A DNA stretch of 64,000 bases from assembly GCA_015680685.1 (NCBI GenBank), contig MNCI01008326.1:65401-129400 (forward strand), read 5' to 3'. Below the pieces are notes generated by a model, which did not search any database, was not told the origin of the DNA, and saw only the letters and a list, made by a program, of their open reading frames with translations. The position numbers and the translations under genes are program-made. Below, in pieces: positions 24,694 to 35,069 of the stretch; the stretch's first letter is position 1, and each line of letters opens with the position of its first letter. The DNA comes from Gnetum montanum (lineage: Eukaryota; Streptophyta; Gnetopsida; Gnetales; Gnetaceae).

Positions 24694-24959
24694 ATGTGTC
24701 AATGTTTTCTAGTTAATTAATTTTAATACAATTCAGTAGATTGAGTATTTTTAAGCTTATCTTTCAACACTTAGAATAATTTCTAAAGGACATACACTTA
24801 AGTATTAACTGACTTAAAAAGGCTTCCACACATAAATTCAAATCTCCACCTATTATTAAGCTTAATAAAAGTAATAATAAAAATTATAATAAAGAAAACT
24901 AAAGTAGACCAATACAAACAAAAATATCATATGCTCATGCTAATTCATATTAAGTTGAT

Positions 24960-25200
24960 TTGACATTCAATTTTCACTAGAATGAATGGTTTAAATGGAG
25001 AGACTTAAAAGGTAATATTATCTTGCCACTAGATTGTTCAACACCATCTATGCTCCAAGAAGCTTTACTTAGATTAAGTCTTGGCCAAGTATAAGAAAGA
25101 TACCAAGTTATTAAGAATATGATAAGGTCATACAATCAACAAAGACTCAAGCTAGGAGAAATGGTATTTTTGCACTAGAAAAATTTGGTGCTAAAAGACT
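24960..25200 (+). pseudogene. gag N-terminal fragment of element G
   Basis: WRDLKGNIILPLDCSTPSML with the following QEALLRLSLGQV and RYQVIKNMIRSYNQQ matches WRDLQGNIVLALDHAVPNML and the region after it in the gag of element L. It contains a stop (QV*ERY) and is cut off after about 70 codons. Confidence 0.6.
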
Positions 25201-26123
25201 AAACATCTTTGAAGAAAATAGTTTAACCTTGGATCCCAAGGACCTCCAAGAAAGAGGATCCAAGGCACTGTGGATAGTCTTTTCAATCACCCAAGGACTT
25301 AAAAAGTGTAAATAAATGAAAATAAATTAAATATAAAGATGCAAATCTAATCTAAGAGGAAGTACAAGAATTAACTTGGAGTAATCTTGCACAAATAAGT
25401 GAACTGAAAATTTTATTGAAATAATAAAAATGTTGTAAGAACAGAGTTCAAATATATACAAGTGTATGCCCAAGTACATAAGGAGCTGCCCAAGTAATGG
25501 TTGAAGCCAAGTGAAACTAGCAGATTATGCCCTGCAGTCAGTTGCACAATCCAGTTGCTTCCAAGCTTTAACTTTTGAGAGACCTTGCTAGTTCTTAGGT
25601 GTAGATCTACCACATTGGTTATAAAAATGGTGAATTATTTCTTGACATTTTGCTGTTATGTAATTGCACTAAGAGTCTCTAATGCTCAGTTAATTACCAA
25701 TTTGTCAAAAAGTCTCTTCAAAGTGTAGAAATTTGGTTTAAATAGACCATATGATTGCTAATTTGGAGCTAAAAATTTATACCATGATTGATGATCGATT
25801 AATGTAATTCGTAGGTGTGAAAGGCCATTCATTCTAGTGTATTTTTTTTATTTTTTGTAAGTTTGATGTACAAAGGCCATCAAAACTACATTGGGCACTA
25901 TAAAAAGTAAGTTGTCTTTCAAAAATACATTGCCTTCACCAAACCTATGCTAGCCTTGAAAAGATATGCTAGGTCTCATGAAAACTATGCTAGACTTACT
26001 GTTAAAATGAAGGCCCAATAATTTGTATGCTAGATGTAGATGGTTCTAATGTAGTTTTGGCTTTGAACAACATAAAACCCATGAAAACCCAAATTCGGCA
26101 ACTCCCAAGGCATTTTCAGCCTT
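25201..26123. other. Unassigned stretch before element K
   Basis: No gene recognised. From about 25860 to 26050 short words like 'aaaactatgctaga' and 'acattgggcac' recur, in the style of the array at 35133-35480. Confidence 0.35.
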
Positions 26124-26128
26124 CTCTA

Positions 26129-26725
26129 TGACATCCCGTCACCAAATGTCATGGGAAACATCAAATATACAATATATTAGACATTATGTGTATGAAGAAA
26201 ATACACAAATGTTAAATATAAGTGATATTTAGCATTATGTCAAAAGGGAATAATAGGAAAAATGTAGAACAAAAGAAAGAAAAGAATGCTTTATTGATAT
26301 GGAAAAGTGTATTTGGATCATGCTCTAAGAGAGTTCCTTGGGGTTTTCAACCTTTGGCATGTAACCCTTAGAGGCAATCTAGCATCGCGACCATGGTTAA
26401 GCCTATAACCTATCTAGAAGGGATGACTAGTTCACTTCCTATCCAACTTCACCTAACTTCCTATGACTTGCTTATACTATCTTCGCCACCCCATGATTTG
26501 CCCATACTGGCTCCACCATTCCCCATGCTAGCATGACCTCTACCCTAGGTATAAATGCCTTTAGTCAAATCCCCAAAGGTTACCTCAAGAGACACGTCTA
26601 TTATTACAACATGGGTCTTAATCATAACTACCCTTTCAGGTCTTGTTAAGATGACAATAACACTTGTTATAAAGAGACACCACCTTCATTAGGAAACCAC
26701 ATCATTTGTGAATGGGGATGTGATA
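26129..26725 (-). repeat. 3' LTR of element K
   Basis: Nearly collinear with 31137-31734. Shared segments include ATTAGACATTATGTGTA, GCTCTAAGAGAGTT, CTTAGAGGCAATC and GATGACAATAACACTTGTTA (first base variable). The polypurine tract lies directly to its right. Confidence 0.85.
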
Positions 26726-26741
26726 ATCTACCCCCCTTAGG
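26726..26741 (-). other. Polypurine tract of element K
   Basis: On the minus strand CCTAAGGGGGGTAGAT abuts the LTR start, the expected plus-strand primer position. Confidence 0.7.
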
Positions 26742-27179
26742 TTTCATTTTTCCTTAAACAAATCCACGTTCTCTATCTTTTTCTAGCTGCAATGCTTTCT
26801 TTCAGGATGCTATGCTCCAATAATCTGATTTTTCCTTTGAACTTGAAGTTGTTTCTTGCTTATTCTGGAAATAAGAAATAGGTGAGAAAAATGTATGGAA
26901 AAGTAAATACTAATTTATTTATACTTACTTCATTTTCTAAGATAACAATCTGAAATTAAATAAAAGATCTACCAACTACCAATCACTAGTTCCAACCATG
27001 GTCACACAATGTGAAACTCATATCTGGTTATCCAAGTGAAGGCAAGGAAAATTCTTTACTCCCAACTTGCATTACCTTAGATATTTTATTAATCTAATTG
27101 AAATATAAATTAGAAAATGAATAAAATAATAAGATCATCAAATAAAAGTAAGAGTGAGATACTTCTTGAGCTTTGTAAA

Positions 27180-28312
27180 CCTTATGAACTAATGGAAGTA
27201 ATTGTAATTCTACCATAAGTGGTATGTGATTGGATGGTCTTGTTTGGGATGGCAAAGCTTGGTCTTGATTCTTCTCAACTTGTTCTTTAGAAATCAACTC
27301 TAGTTACCTGGTAACTTGAAAGAATCAAACATCATACCAAATATAATCCAAATTATCAATGAAGAATGTTTTTGATCCGTCTTCATTAATTATTGCAAAG
27401 TCATTTGTAAAATATGGTTCTTGATGAGTGCTATACATCAACATCATCTGTTCCTAAATTCTAGAATCTAATTTATCTATTGAAGATTTAAAGTAAGTAG
27501 AATATGTATTGGTTAATGAAATTACATGCTAAATTGATGGAAACATTGTTTTCAAATCATATTCATCTTCCAAATATTCCTTTATAGATCCATATTTTAA
27601 AAATTGATAAACACTACTTATAACTTTTGCATTGAAGTCTCCACAAAGAATAAATGGAACTAGATTAGTAGAACTTAGGAATTTTCTTCAAACTTTCTTC
27701 TATTTGCTAAATCAAGTATGCTACTTAGCAATCTCTAACATCTAAACATGTTGTTTTGGCAATTAAATGTGTGTTAACCATGCATACACATCTTCTTGAT
27801 AGATGAACTTTTGAAATCACTACTAGGCCTATGTGATTTTTTCAAAATCTTGATTATTCTTTCTTTTCCATTACTTGAAGTTATAGAATTTCAAAAATTA
27901 TATTTTTTAAAATTCATTCAAACCTTTGTACCAATTGAAACTTGGCTTCTTTATAAAATATCACACAACCATCCATGTTGTAATTCCTATAATATGCTAA
28001 TGTGTTCAACTTAAAAGAAGAACTTCCATAAGAACCTTTTTGTTCGTAAATACCTCTATATCCCATCTTTTCCAAATCTATTTGTAATTGATATAGAAAT
28101 TCCCATGGTAAGACTTCATATAAGCACAAGACATCAGCATTCAAATCTTGTAATTCTGCTAGGATGTGTGGGTATCGATATTCATGCCAATCCAAGGCTC
28201 ATGATGGACATAGCAGATATTGTTTCTCACTCACTAGGGATCTTGCAAGCATGTTGTATGTTGCAAATTTCATCCTCATTCTTGAATTTTTATCTAAATC
28301 ATTTCTCTTCAT
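27180..28312 (-). pseudogene. CCR4-type deadenylase nuclease domain, broken, inside LTR element K
   Basis: CCR4 proteins are Mg-dependent exonucleases of the endonuclease/exonuclease/phosphatase fold that shorten mRNA poly(A) tails in the CCR4-NOT complex. In order on the minus strand: KFATYNMLARS, ALDWHEYRYPHILAELQDLN, ADVLCLYEVLPWEF (catalytic Glu kept; usual Q before E is Y), LEKMGYRGIYEQK, NMDGCVIFYKEAKFQLV, KNHIGLVVI, CMVNTHLIAK, LVPFILCGDFNAK (Asp and Asn kept), QEPYFTN, IDNLDYIWYD and ALPSQTRPSNHIPLMVELQ, where the usual SDH is SNH. The domain is collinear to its C-terminus, about 377 codons, with no visible intron but several stops and at least one frameshift. It lies in the transcriptional sense of element K, which suggests capture of a spliced host transcript. 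A later retropseudogene insertion into K is the alternative; I see no poly(A) tail or target duplication around it. Confidence 0.8.
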
Positions 28313-28349
28313 GAGTATCATACTCCTTGTTGAAATGAGATTTTGAGTC

Positions 28350-29105
28350 TCCATGTTTTTTTTCCCTATGTTTTGATTAAAGGATGGAATGATATACCCT
28401 TTTCGTGACAGTTTAAGATTGTTCTATTTCTTAAACTAATTCTCCATATAATACATCAACTGATCATTAACTAATACATCGACTAATAATCAACTACATC
28501 AACTTAATAACTATATTATCTATTTTTATAGTTATATTATCTAATTTTAGTAATATTTAATGACATCATATAATAATATGTAACTATATTATCTAATTTT
28601 AGTAATATATAATTAAATTACCTAATTTTTAGTAATATTTAACTATATTATTTTTATGACCTTTCTACCCCCCTTGAGAACACTAACTCTCGCAATATAA
28701 CTAATGACATGCCATAGTGATCTTAAGATTATCTACAAGGGCTATGCACTAAATCCTAAAGCTTAAAAGGTTAAATTTATAGTATAATTAAATTATAGGA
28801 TGCCTAGATGATAAATCTAGCCTCACCATTGAGTTCAGAAGGGTGAAAAGTGTTAGGAATTACTATTCATATGTTGAAAATGGACATCGTATATTCGAGT
28901 GATGCTAAAATTAAACTTTTGAGGATCTTGAGGCACCATATTGGGGAAGGAGTAAACACTAATTTTTGGGGTTTCTTGGGATGAATCTAACTCCACCATT
29001 GATCTTGGAAGGTTAAAATCTATAGGAAAAAACTCTTCGTTCATCAAAAAAGGCTTATGAAATCAAAAGTTATGGCTTTTGGAGTTTAGGACCTTTGGCA
29101 TGAAA
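28350..29105. other. Interior of element K between gene fragment and 5S piece
   Basis: AT-rich. At 28490-28650 a unit like ACTATATTATCTAATTTTAG recurs three to four times. A second polypurine-like run (AAGGGGGGTAGA on the minus strand, about 28664-28676) resembles the real tract of K. A 64-codon minus-strand open frame at 28853-29047 has no recognisable motif. Confidence 0.35.
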
Positions 29106-29109
29106 ATAA

Positions 29110-29162
29110 GACTTCCCAAGAGGTCACCCATCCCAGTTCTACTCCAAAGTGATCATGCTTAA
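29110..29162 (-). pseudogene. 5S rRNA-derived segment
   Basis: The minus strand reads TTAAGCATGATC, then GGAGTAGAACTGGGATGG and GTGACCTCTTGGGAAGTC, matching the 3' half of plant 5S rRNA including box C (GGATGGGTGACC). The 5' half is absent and the middle is changed, so it is not a 5S gene. It could be a relic of a Cassandra-type element, whose LTRs carry 5S sequence, or a 5S pseudogene. Confidence 0.72.
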
Positions 29163-29415
29163 TTATGAAATTTTTATCTTAGTTGCTACCATTGTGCAAA
29201 ATTCTAATTTTAGAAGCTATTTTTGCTAGTTTCTAATTTAAACTATAGTTCAATGACAAAAATTTGATTTTTCTATTAATTAATAGGAATTTCAAATTTT
29301 TTCGTCAGTTGATGGACAATTGAAAATTTTCCATCATATAATGGAGAATTTTCCATTTTGTTGTGAATGGTAGCAATGGCCATAGTGACGTGCAATCTCA
29401 AGGTCCACATGACGG

Positions 29416-29612
29416 CGTTGGAGGCACTAATGGATGGCATGGGAGGCAATGATGGATGTCATGGGAGGTAGTAATGGATAGCATGGGAGGCAATGATGGA
29501 TGGCATGGGAGGTAGTGATGGGTGGCATGTGAGGCAGTGATGGATGACATGGGAGGTGGTGATGGGTGGCAGAGGAGGTCGTGATGGGTAATGTAGGAGG
29601 GAAGATGGGATG
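29416..29612. repeat. 22-bp minisatellite, about 8 units
   Basis: The word CATGGGAGG or close variants recurs at 29438, 29460, 29482, 29504, 29526, 29548, 29570 and 29592, an exact 22-base step. Unit consensus is GATGGATGGCATGGGAGGCAAT. The proline/histidine-rich open frame on the opposite strand is a by-product of the repeat. Confidence 0.88.
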
Positions 29613-29634
29613 TAGTGCAACATGGTAGGTGCAA

Positions 29635-30340
29635 TTACACAGGGCTACCTAGTTGCACAAGGTTGCGCAAGTGACACAACATTATGTAAGCAGGTAGCAT
29701 AGAGGCATGGATAGCAGAGGTGCAAGTGAAAATGGTAGAGTCGTAGATGGTGGATGATGGCAAAGGTGCAAAAATTGTGGCAGTGCATTTCCTACACGTG
29801 GCTGTGCAGTGTAGTGCTGAACATCGTGAAACACATGCACCAGTAGAGCTTTCATGAGGATTCATGTGGTAAACACGTGACACATGTCACACGCATGCTA
29901 GGCCTCATGCTCTCCCACAATGACTGTGTGATGCAGGGGCTACTACCAGATCTTGAACGCTGATCAATTAGCTAGCGAAGTCATGGAGGCAATGCCAAAG
30001 GTGGAAGATTCCTTGTCAAAGATCATAGAGTAGATGGTGATGTAGGTAGAGCAATTGCATACGTGGGTCTTTTTTTTTGGGGGGCCCTGGGGCTTGGCCC
30101 AAGGGCTAGCCCTCTAGAATTGTAGCCTTCCAAAGGCTTGGATGTGGTCTACTAGTGGCTTGGCTACAAGCTTGGCCATAGGCTTAGCCATAGGAAATTT
30201 TTTTAAAAATTATATTTTATTTTTATTTTATTATTTTATTGTAATATATATTTTATTGTAATTATTTATATATATTTAATGGTTTTTTAATGCCAAGGAG
30301 GTTAGGGTCTGAACCCACAACCTCCCACTAAATTTTTTTA
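29635..30340. other. GC-richer interior of element K
   Basis: Less AT-rich than its surroundings, with CACGTG-like words, a T/G homopolymer run at 30067-30085 and recurring 'ggcttggcc/ggcttagccatagg' words at 30088-30190. No gene recognised. A tRNA B-box-like GGTTCAGACCC on the minus strand near 30310-30320 has no matching A box. Confidence 0.35.
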
Positions 30341-30364
30341 ACTTTTTATTATTATTTTATTCGA

Positions 30365-30470
30365 TGTTGCCTCGACGGTTAACGTGGTGGCTCTATTGAT
30401 GATAGGCTAAGGGTTTGGTATGAGTAAATGGCAATTCTAGGTTGATTCCCAACCCTAAAACTTTGACATT
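30365..30470 (+). mobile_element. Possible tRNA-derived SINE head
   Basis: GTTAACGTGGTGGCTC is followed at tRNA-like spacing by GGTTGATTCCCAACCC (B-box-like). No target duplication or clear tail was found, so this is weak. Confidence 0.25.
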
Positions 30471-30846
30471 TTTTTGTTTAATAATAAATTAATAATTTAA
30501 TATTATTTTGATGGACATATATCTCCCAAACCATAAGTCCAATTGAAATAAAATTTGTACCATTGGAATCATCTTAATGAGTACTACATGTTGGACATAT
30601 TCTTAGTGTTCAAAGATGAACTTAATTTTTTTAGGAATTAAAAGGACCAAACTTAGAATCTTCTAGGCTGACATATGGTAACTCAGAATCTTCTAGATTA
30701 CGTGGATAGTAAATTTCAAGAAAACAAGATCAATTCAAGTTGGTTACTAATTTTCTTGAAAGATATTCAACAATAACCCTAATAAATTAATAATTATAGT
30801 ATTAGGATGGGTAAGAGTTACTTGGATTGATGTATCATTATCTTAC

Positions 30847-30958
30847 CAGCATCTCTTGTAATTGATGAATTTTGATGAGGTGTGATTAAATCTTCATCAG
30901 TTAATGATATCTATGAAAGAAACTTTGTTGGTTGCTGGGTTCTAGATGCCTGATCCAT
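30847..30958 (-). other. Possible exon with splice donor in element K
   Basis: On the minus strand an ATG at 30958 opens MDQASRTQQPTKFLS, one stop, then SLTDEDLITPHQNSS, ending at a GCTG/GTAAGA donor. It lies close to the primer site, where the transcript of K would begin. It could be a captured first exon or a gag relic; identity unknown. Confidence 0.3.
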
Positions 30959-31120
30959 TGTTTGTGAAGTCAATGGAAAGGTATCTTCTAACTTGCACTA
31001 GAAATATATGGTACATCTAGTGATGATCAATGGCTTTCCCTAGGTTGTGGCATCAAGGTTCATCATTTGATTCATGTTATAGTTGGCCCATGTTTCTGAA
31101 TGGCCCTTGGTTTGTGGTTT

Positions 31121-31132
31121 GCTCTTATACCA
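31121..31132 (-). other. Primer-binding site of element K (initiator Met tRNA type)
   Basis: Minus-strand TGGTATAAGAGC, following CAAT after the LTR end, differs at one base from TGGTATCAGAGC, the standard complement of plant initiator tRNA-Met. Confidence 0.75.
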
Positions 31133-31136
31133 ATTG

Positions 31137-31734
31137 TGACATCCCATCCCTAGATGTCATGGAAAAAATCAAATATATGATATATTAGACATTATGTGTA
31201 CGAAGAAAATATACCAATGAAAAATATAAGTGATATTCAGCATTATGTATAAAGGGAATAATAGGAAAAATACAGAAAGAAAGAAAGAAAAGAATGTTTT
31301 ATTGATATGGAAAAGCGTATCTAGATCATGCTCTAAGAGAGTTTCTTGGGGTTTTCTTCCTTTGTCATCTATCCCTTAGAGGCAATCCAGCACTACCATC
31401 ATGGTTAGGCCTATAACCCAACTAGAAGGGATGACCAGTCCACTTCCTATCCCAGTTCACCCATCTTCCCATGAATTTCCTATATTAGCTTCACCACCCC
31501 TTAACTTTCATGTACTGGCTCTATCATTTCCCATGCTAGCATGACCTCTAACCCCAAGTATAAATGCCTTGAGTCAAACCCCCAAAGGTTACCTCAAGAG
31601 AAATGTTCATTATTACAACATGGGTCTTGATCATAATTAGCCTTTTAGGTCTTATTAAGATGACAATAACACTTGTTATGAAGAGACACCATCTTCATTA
31701 GGCAATCACATCATTTGGGAATGCAGATGTGACA
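31137..31734 (-). repeat. 5' LTR of element K
   Basis: Direct repeat of 26129-26725 with scattered substitutions and a few small indels. Its left edge adjoins the primer-binding site. Confidence 0.85.
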
Positions 31735-32964
31735 TTCCCTAGCCTAGATATATATTTAATATAGCTTTTTCCACTTGAGAAGTAAGGAAACAACAACTTA
31801 TAAGCATTTTTTAGCCTCAACAAGCTAAAGTATGCAAGATTGCAGCCCATGAACTACAAACCTCACATTTATAATAAGATCTTAACTCAATTTTAATGGT
31901 GAAGGTTACAATGCAAATACATTGCAACATAAATTTTCCTAGTGATGTTTCATTGGTCCCTCTTTGTTGATGTATTAAGGATTGACTTGAGAGACATTGA
32001 CAAAGAATGCAAAACACCACCATAGGTCCATCACCAATTCTTCCTCTCTACACTTGATTTTATAGCTATTGAACCATCTCAAAGAGTGCTTGTGATGATG
32101 AGATGAGGTTATGGTAATTTTCATAGGGATTACCAATGAATTTCACATGTTGACATCATGATTATGATATGGCAGTAACATGCTTGTTGATCAGTGTAGT
32201 CTCTATGCTTTATGCTTCAAAGTGTTGGTCACTCAGTAATATTTTTGAGGAACCAACACTTTACTCCAAGTATTATTTGGCCATTAGACTCCTCTCTTTG
32301 TTTTTTTGGAGCCATTGATTTATCTTTTGGGATTCATTGGATTCTCAAATTCTTGGAAATTTTCTTTTGCCCCTGCCACCCCACCNAATTTATTTTCTTG
32401 TTGAATGAGATGTTTTACATCCAACGAACTTGATGGTGGAACATGATGAAGAAGATGTCAAATGTTCATAATGCATAAGCATCAAACATTGGTCATCATT
32501 ATTGTTAAGGGTAAGGAAGATTGTAATCAAGTTAGGGAATTTTGGCTTAACAGGGGAAATGGAAGTGATACAAGACAAGCATTCTTGGTATGGTAGAACA
32601 AGCTCACCAAATCTTATGCATTAAGGTCATGTAGTAACTTCTTGTTGTGATGAGTTGCATCCTTGGAATGACTTCAGGCTTCATCCTACAAACACAACTC
32701 CAAGAGAACAAGAAAAAAAAAAAGAAAACATGTTGTTCCAAAACATTGCATAGGGCCACATGAGATGGTTAGCAAACCAGGCCACCATAGGTCACTAGCA
32801 ATGCAACATAGAGAGATTTGTGTGATGTGCATCAGATTTACAAAGTTTGTAGTTCATTTATTATGCAAAATAGAGAGATAAAGATTATGTAAGCTTTCTT
32901 ATTGTAGATAATTAGAGTCATCAACGTTGATCATTTTTTTCAACCTATCAACAATGACAAACAA

Positions 32965-32979
32965 CACTACAAGAAAACA
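32965..32979. mobile_element. CACTA-type terminal motif, single end
   Basis: CACTACAAGAAAACA is the form often seen at ends of plant CACTA (EnSpm) transposons. No inverted partner was found in the window, so it may be chance or a lone end. Confidence 0.25.
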
Positions 32980-33684
32980 TGTAAGTGTTAGATGTAATCA
33001 AGGACAAGTGATGGTTTTAATGTTGGCTTGCAAGGGTTTTTGAGTAGGCTTAAGTTCTAGTGAGGAACTTGGTTTCATGTGTTTTCTCCTCACTATCATG
33101 GTTTAGATGGGAATTTTGACCAAGGAATCCTTCATAATGTTTCTAGCTTCGAGGTCAATGGTAATCAGGCTATTTTAGGCTATTAAGGCTAGTCGAATTT
33201 GCTTTCTCATCCTCCTAGCTCAATCTTGCATGACAACATACATACATCAACTAGAATTTGTGTACTAAAATGATTAAACAAAATCAAAGTAATTTAAAAT
33301 ACTGTAATAATAATGCACACATGCATCAAAACACATCAACTTAATGGTCAAACATAGTCCAAACATGGTCAATGGGGATTAGAAGGAGTAGGTTAAGGTT
33401 AACAAGGTTTAGCAAGGATCAAATGATGTAAGATAAGGTCAAATGAAGGTCAAATCCCCATAAAGTGGTATCAAACAAGGTCAAATAAGGCCTTAATGAT
33501 ATTAGATGACATGAGATGATGTAAAATCAATTCAATCAAGGTACAAATGATGCCAAATGATGGAAAATGTGATCAAACGAGGCCAAATGATGTAAAAAAA
33601 ATTGATGAGATTTTGCCAATTTTAGGCCTTAGCACACTATGTGGGGTCTATTCGACTAGACAAAGGTCATTATGAGGTGAAAGC

Positions 33685-33915
33685 ATGCGGCTTCTTGTCG
33701 ATATCATCAATGATTTTGCTAAACCGCTTGAATTAGCTGCTCACACCAATGATTTTGATAGCTGCGAAAGCCTTCTTCAACTAAGCAAGGATAAATGGTA
33801 GGAGCTTGTTGTGACCATAGTCAAATGGAACAGTTGTAGGGATTTTTCTCAGCTAGAATGTTTCTTAGTACATAGCAATTACACTTTCCTTTCAAAAAAG
33901 TCCTTCATTGTTTAG
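33685..33915 (+). pseudogene. Unidentified coding-like fragment, 76 codons with one stop
   Basis: From ATG at 33685 the frame reads MRLLVDIINDFAKPLELAA, HTNDFDSCESLLQLSKDKW, one stop, then ELVVTIVKWNSCRDF, SQLECFLVHSNYTF and a stop at 33913. Residue mix and codon content are more protein-like than the flanks, and the sequence is less AT-rich. I do not recognise the family. It could be an exon of a decayed gene. Confidence 0.35.
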
Positions 33916-34164
33916 CAATGGGATTTTTATTCGATTGGAAGCACATTTCCATTGCCATTACTGTGTTACTAGAAATCTTGTTCATTGTTGTTTGCTTTGA
34001 TTTCTTCCATTTTAATTCATTTGCTATTCTTGATTTTACTTAGTATAATACAATAATGTAAGAAAACCTTGCTATCTCTTTGGTGCAAACATGAATGTTT
34101 ATTGCTTTGATCTTGGTTTGGATGATTTGAAATATTTCATTTAGTAGAAGGGAGTGTCAATGAA

Positions 34165-34668
34165 AAATGGTAATTACTGTTACTTAATGCTTTCCTTAGT
34201 TAATTAATGTTCTCTCTCTTACCCTGCAACTCTCCTATGTAAGCACACTCAATACGATCACTTCGAGCATGAGTGTAACACTTGGTAACCGAGTAACAAT
34301 TAGTGTTTGGTAATCCTAGTAGTCTTGAACTAGTTCAGGATGTGTACGACAAGTGAGAATGGATGCTAGTGTTAGGACTAGTTAAAGCATAGTTAAGTAG
34401 TTAAATCAAAATTAGTTACTTAGTTATCTCTCTCTTCCCTTTGTAGCACTAGGACATAAAAACATAAAAACTATAAAAATCATGTGCCTCAAGTTTACTT
34501 AACCATACAATAGTGCTATACAAGTAAGCTTGGGAAGACAATGATTGATCAACCCATCCTTGTTCCACAAAGGCATGTAAGCACTTAGTCCTTGGAATTT
34601 GACCAGATCATGTGTGCATGCTCGTATTCATATGGTTGAGTGTAGGGATACCTCACCACTCATCAAAG
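34165..34668 (+). repeat. LTR H of the A/G/L family, 3' portion
   Basis: In plus orientation CACTTCGAGCATGAGTGTAA, GTGAGAATGGATGCTAGTG and 'gtattcatatggttgagtgtagggatacctcaccactcatca' (in shorter words) match the end of LTR L read on its sense strand, finishing at the same CATCA. No primer site follows, so it is a 3' or solo LTR. Its left part is not recognisable. Confidence 0.7.
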
Positions 34669-35069
34669 AATATTTTCAATAAATATATTTGGCTCTTGCT
34701 TTGTCTATCTCAAACTCATCTTGCTCCTTTTGGTAATCCTCTAAGCTAATTTCCTCACTAAAATCATCAACATCTATTAGTTGCATGAGCATATGAGCAT
34801 AAAAATTGGTGAGGGGAATATTTTAATAAAGAGATGAGATATATTCTTTGCGATCCCTATGTATAATTTTGTATTTATGCTTAGTGTCAAATTTGAAGCA
34901 TGGTATTAGGAGACTAGCTTGTATCTTGACATAGAATAACTTGTAGAACTCCTCATTGATGATCGTAATATCTAGGTTCTTACCCCTTTGTTAGAGAGAT
35001 TATCTTTGATCTATGACCATAGGATCTTTTGAATCATTCACATGAACTACAACTTGGCTAGAGGCCATG
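34669..35069 (-). pseudogene. gag N-terminal fragment of a second Tat-like copy
   Basis: Starts at ATG 35069 (MASSQVVVHVNDSKDPMV), then INEEFYKLFYVKIQASLLIP, VDDFSEEISLEDYQKEQDE and FEIDKARAKYIY, ending exactly at the edge of LTR H. It is homologous to the gag start at 37781 (INEEKYNFIYTKIQASMLI), in the opposite orientation. It contains stops. Confidence 0.62.

Larger units (their letters stand above)
23812..25200 (+). mobile_element. Athila-like element G, 5' end only
   Basis: Plus-strand 5' LTR, primer-binding site and an N-terminal gag fragment of the family also seen in elements A and L. Nothing recognisable of this family follows after about 25200, so it is truncated or overwritten. 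Confidence 0.65.
26129..31734 (-). mobile_element. Non-autonomous LTR element K carrying a CCR4-like gene fragment
   Basis: Two collinear ~600-bp direct repeats (26129-26725 and 31137-31734) begin TGACATC and end GATGTGA(T/C)A. On the minus strand a primer-binding site follows the right copy and a polypurine tract precedes the left copy, so the element is transcribed leftward. The 4.4-kb interior shows no recognisable gag, protease or polymerase. It holds instead a CCR4-type nuclease pseudogene in sense orientation, a 5S-like piece and a 22-bp minisatellite. Flanks CTCTA and CCCTA (offset by two bases) could be an imperfect target duplication; this is uncertain. Confidence 0.78.
31735..34164. 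other. Stretch between element K and LTR H
   Basis: No complete gene. It contains an ambiguous base near 32386, recurring 'ggtcaaatga' and 'aaatgatg' words at 33340-33600, a CACTA-type terminus at 32965 and the coding-like piece at 33685-33915. Confidence 0.4.

Noticed and set aside
27796-28346. Plus-strand open frames at 27.8-28.3 kb
   Set aside because: They overlap the minus-strand CCR4-like domain, which is sup­ported by a long series of collinear motifs.
29110-29162. 5S rRNA gene
   Set aside because: Only the 3' half is present and the internal promoter is incomplete.
29398-29883. Proline/histidine- and serine-rich open frames on the minus strand
   Set aside because: The first is the translation of the 22-bp minisatellite, the second has no motif and lies in GC-richer non-coding DNA; neither looks like a gene.
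26124-31741. Confident 5-bp target duplication for element K
   Set aside because: CTCTA and CCCTA match at four of five bases only if the right edge is moved two bases beyond the TG/CA-defined end.
32965-32979. CACTA transposon as a full element
   Set aside because: Only one terminus is seen; no inverted partner and no transposase.
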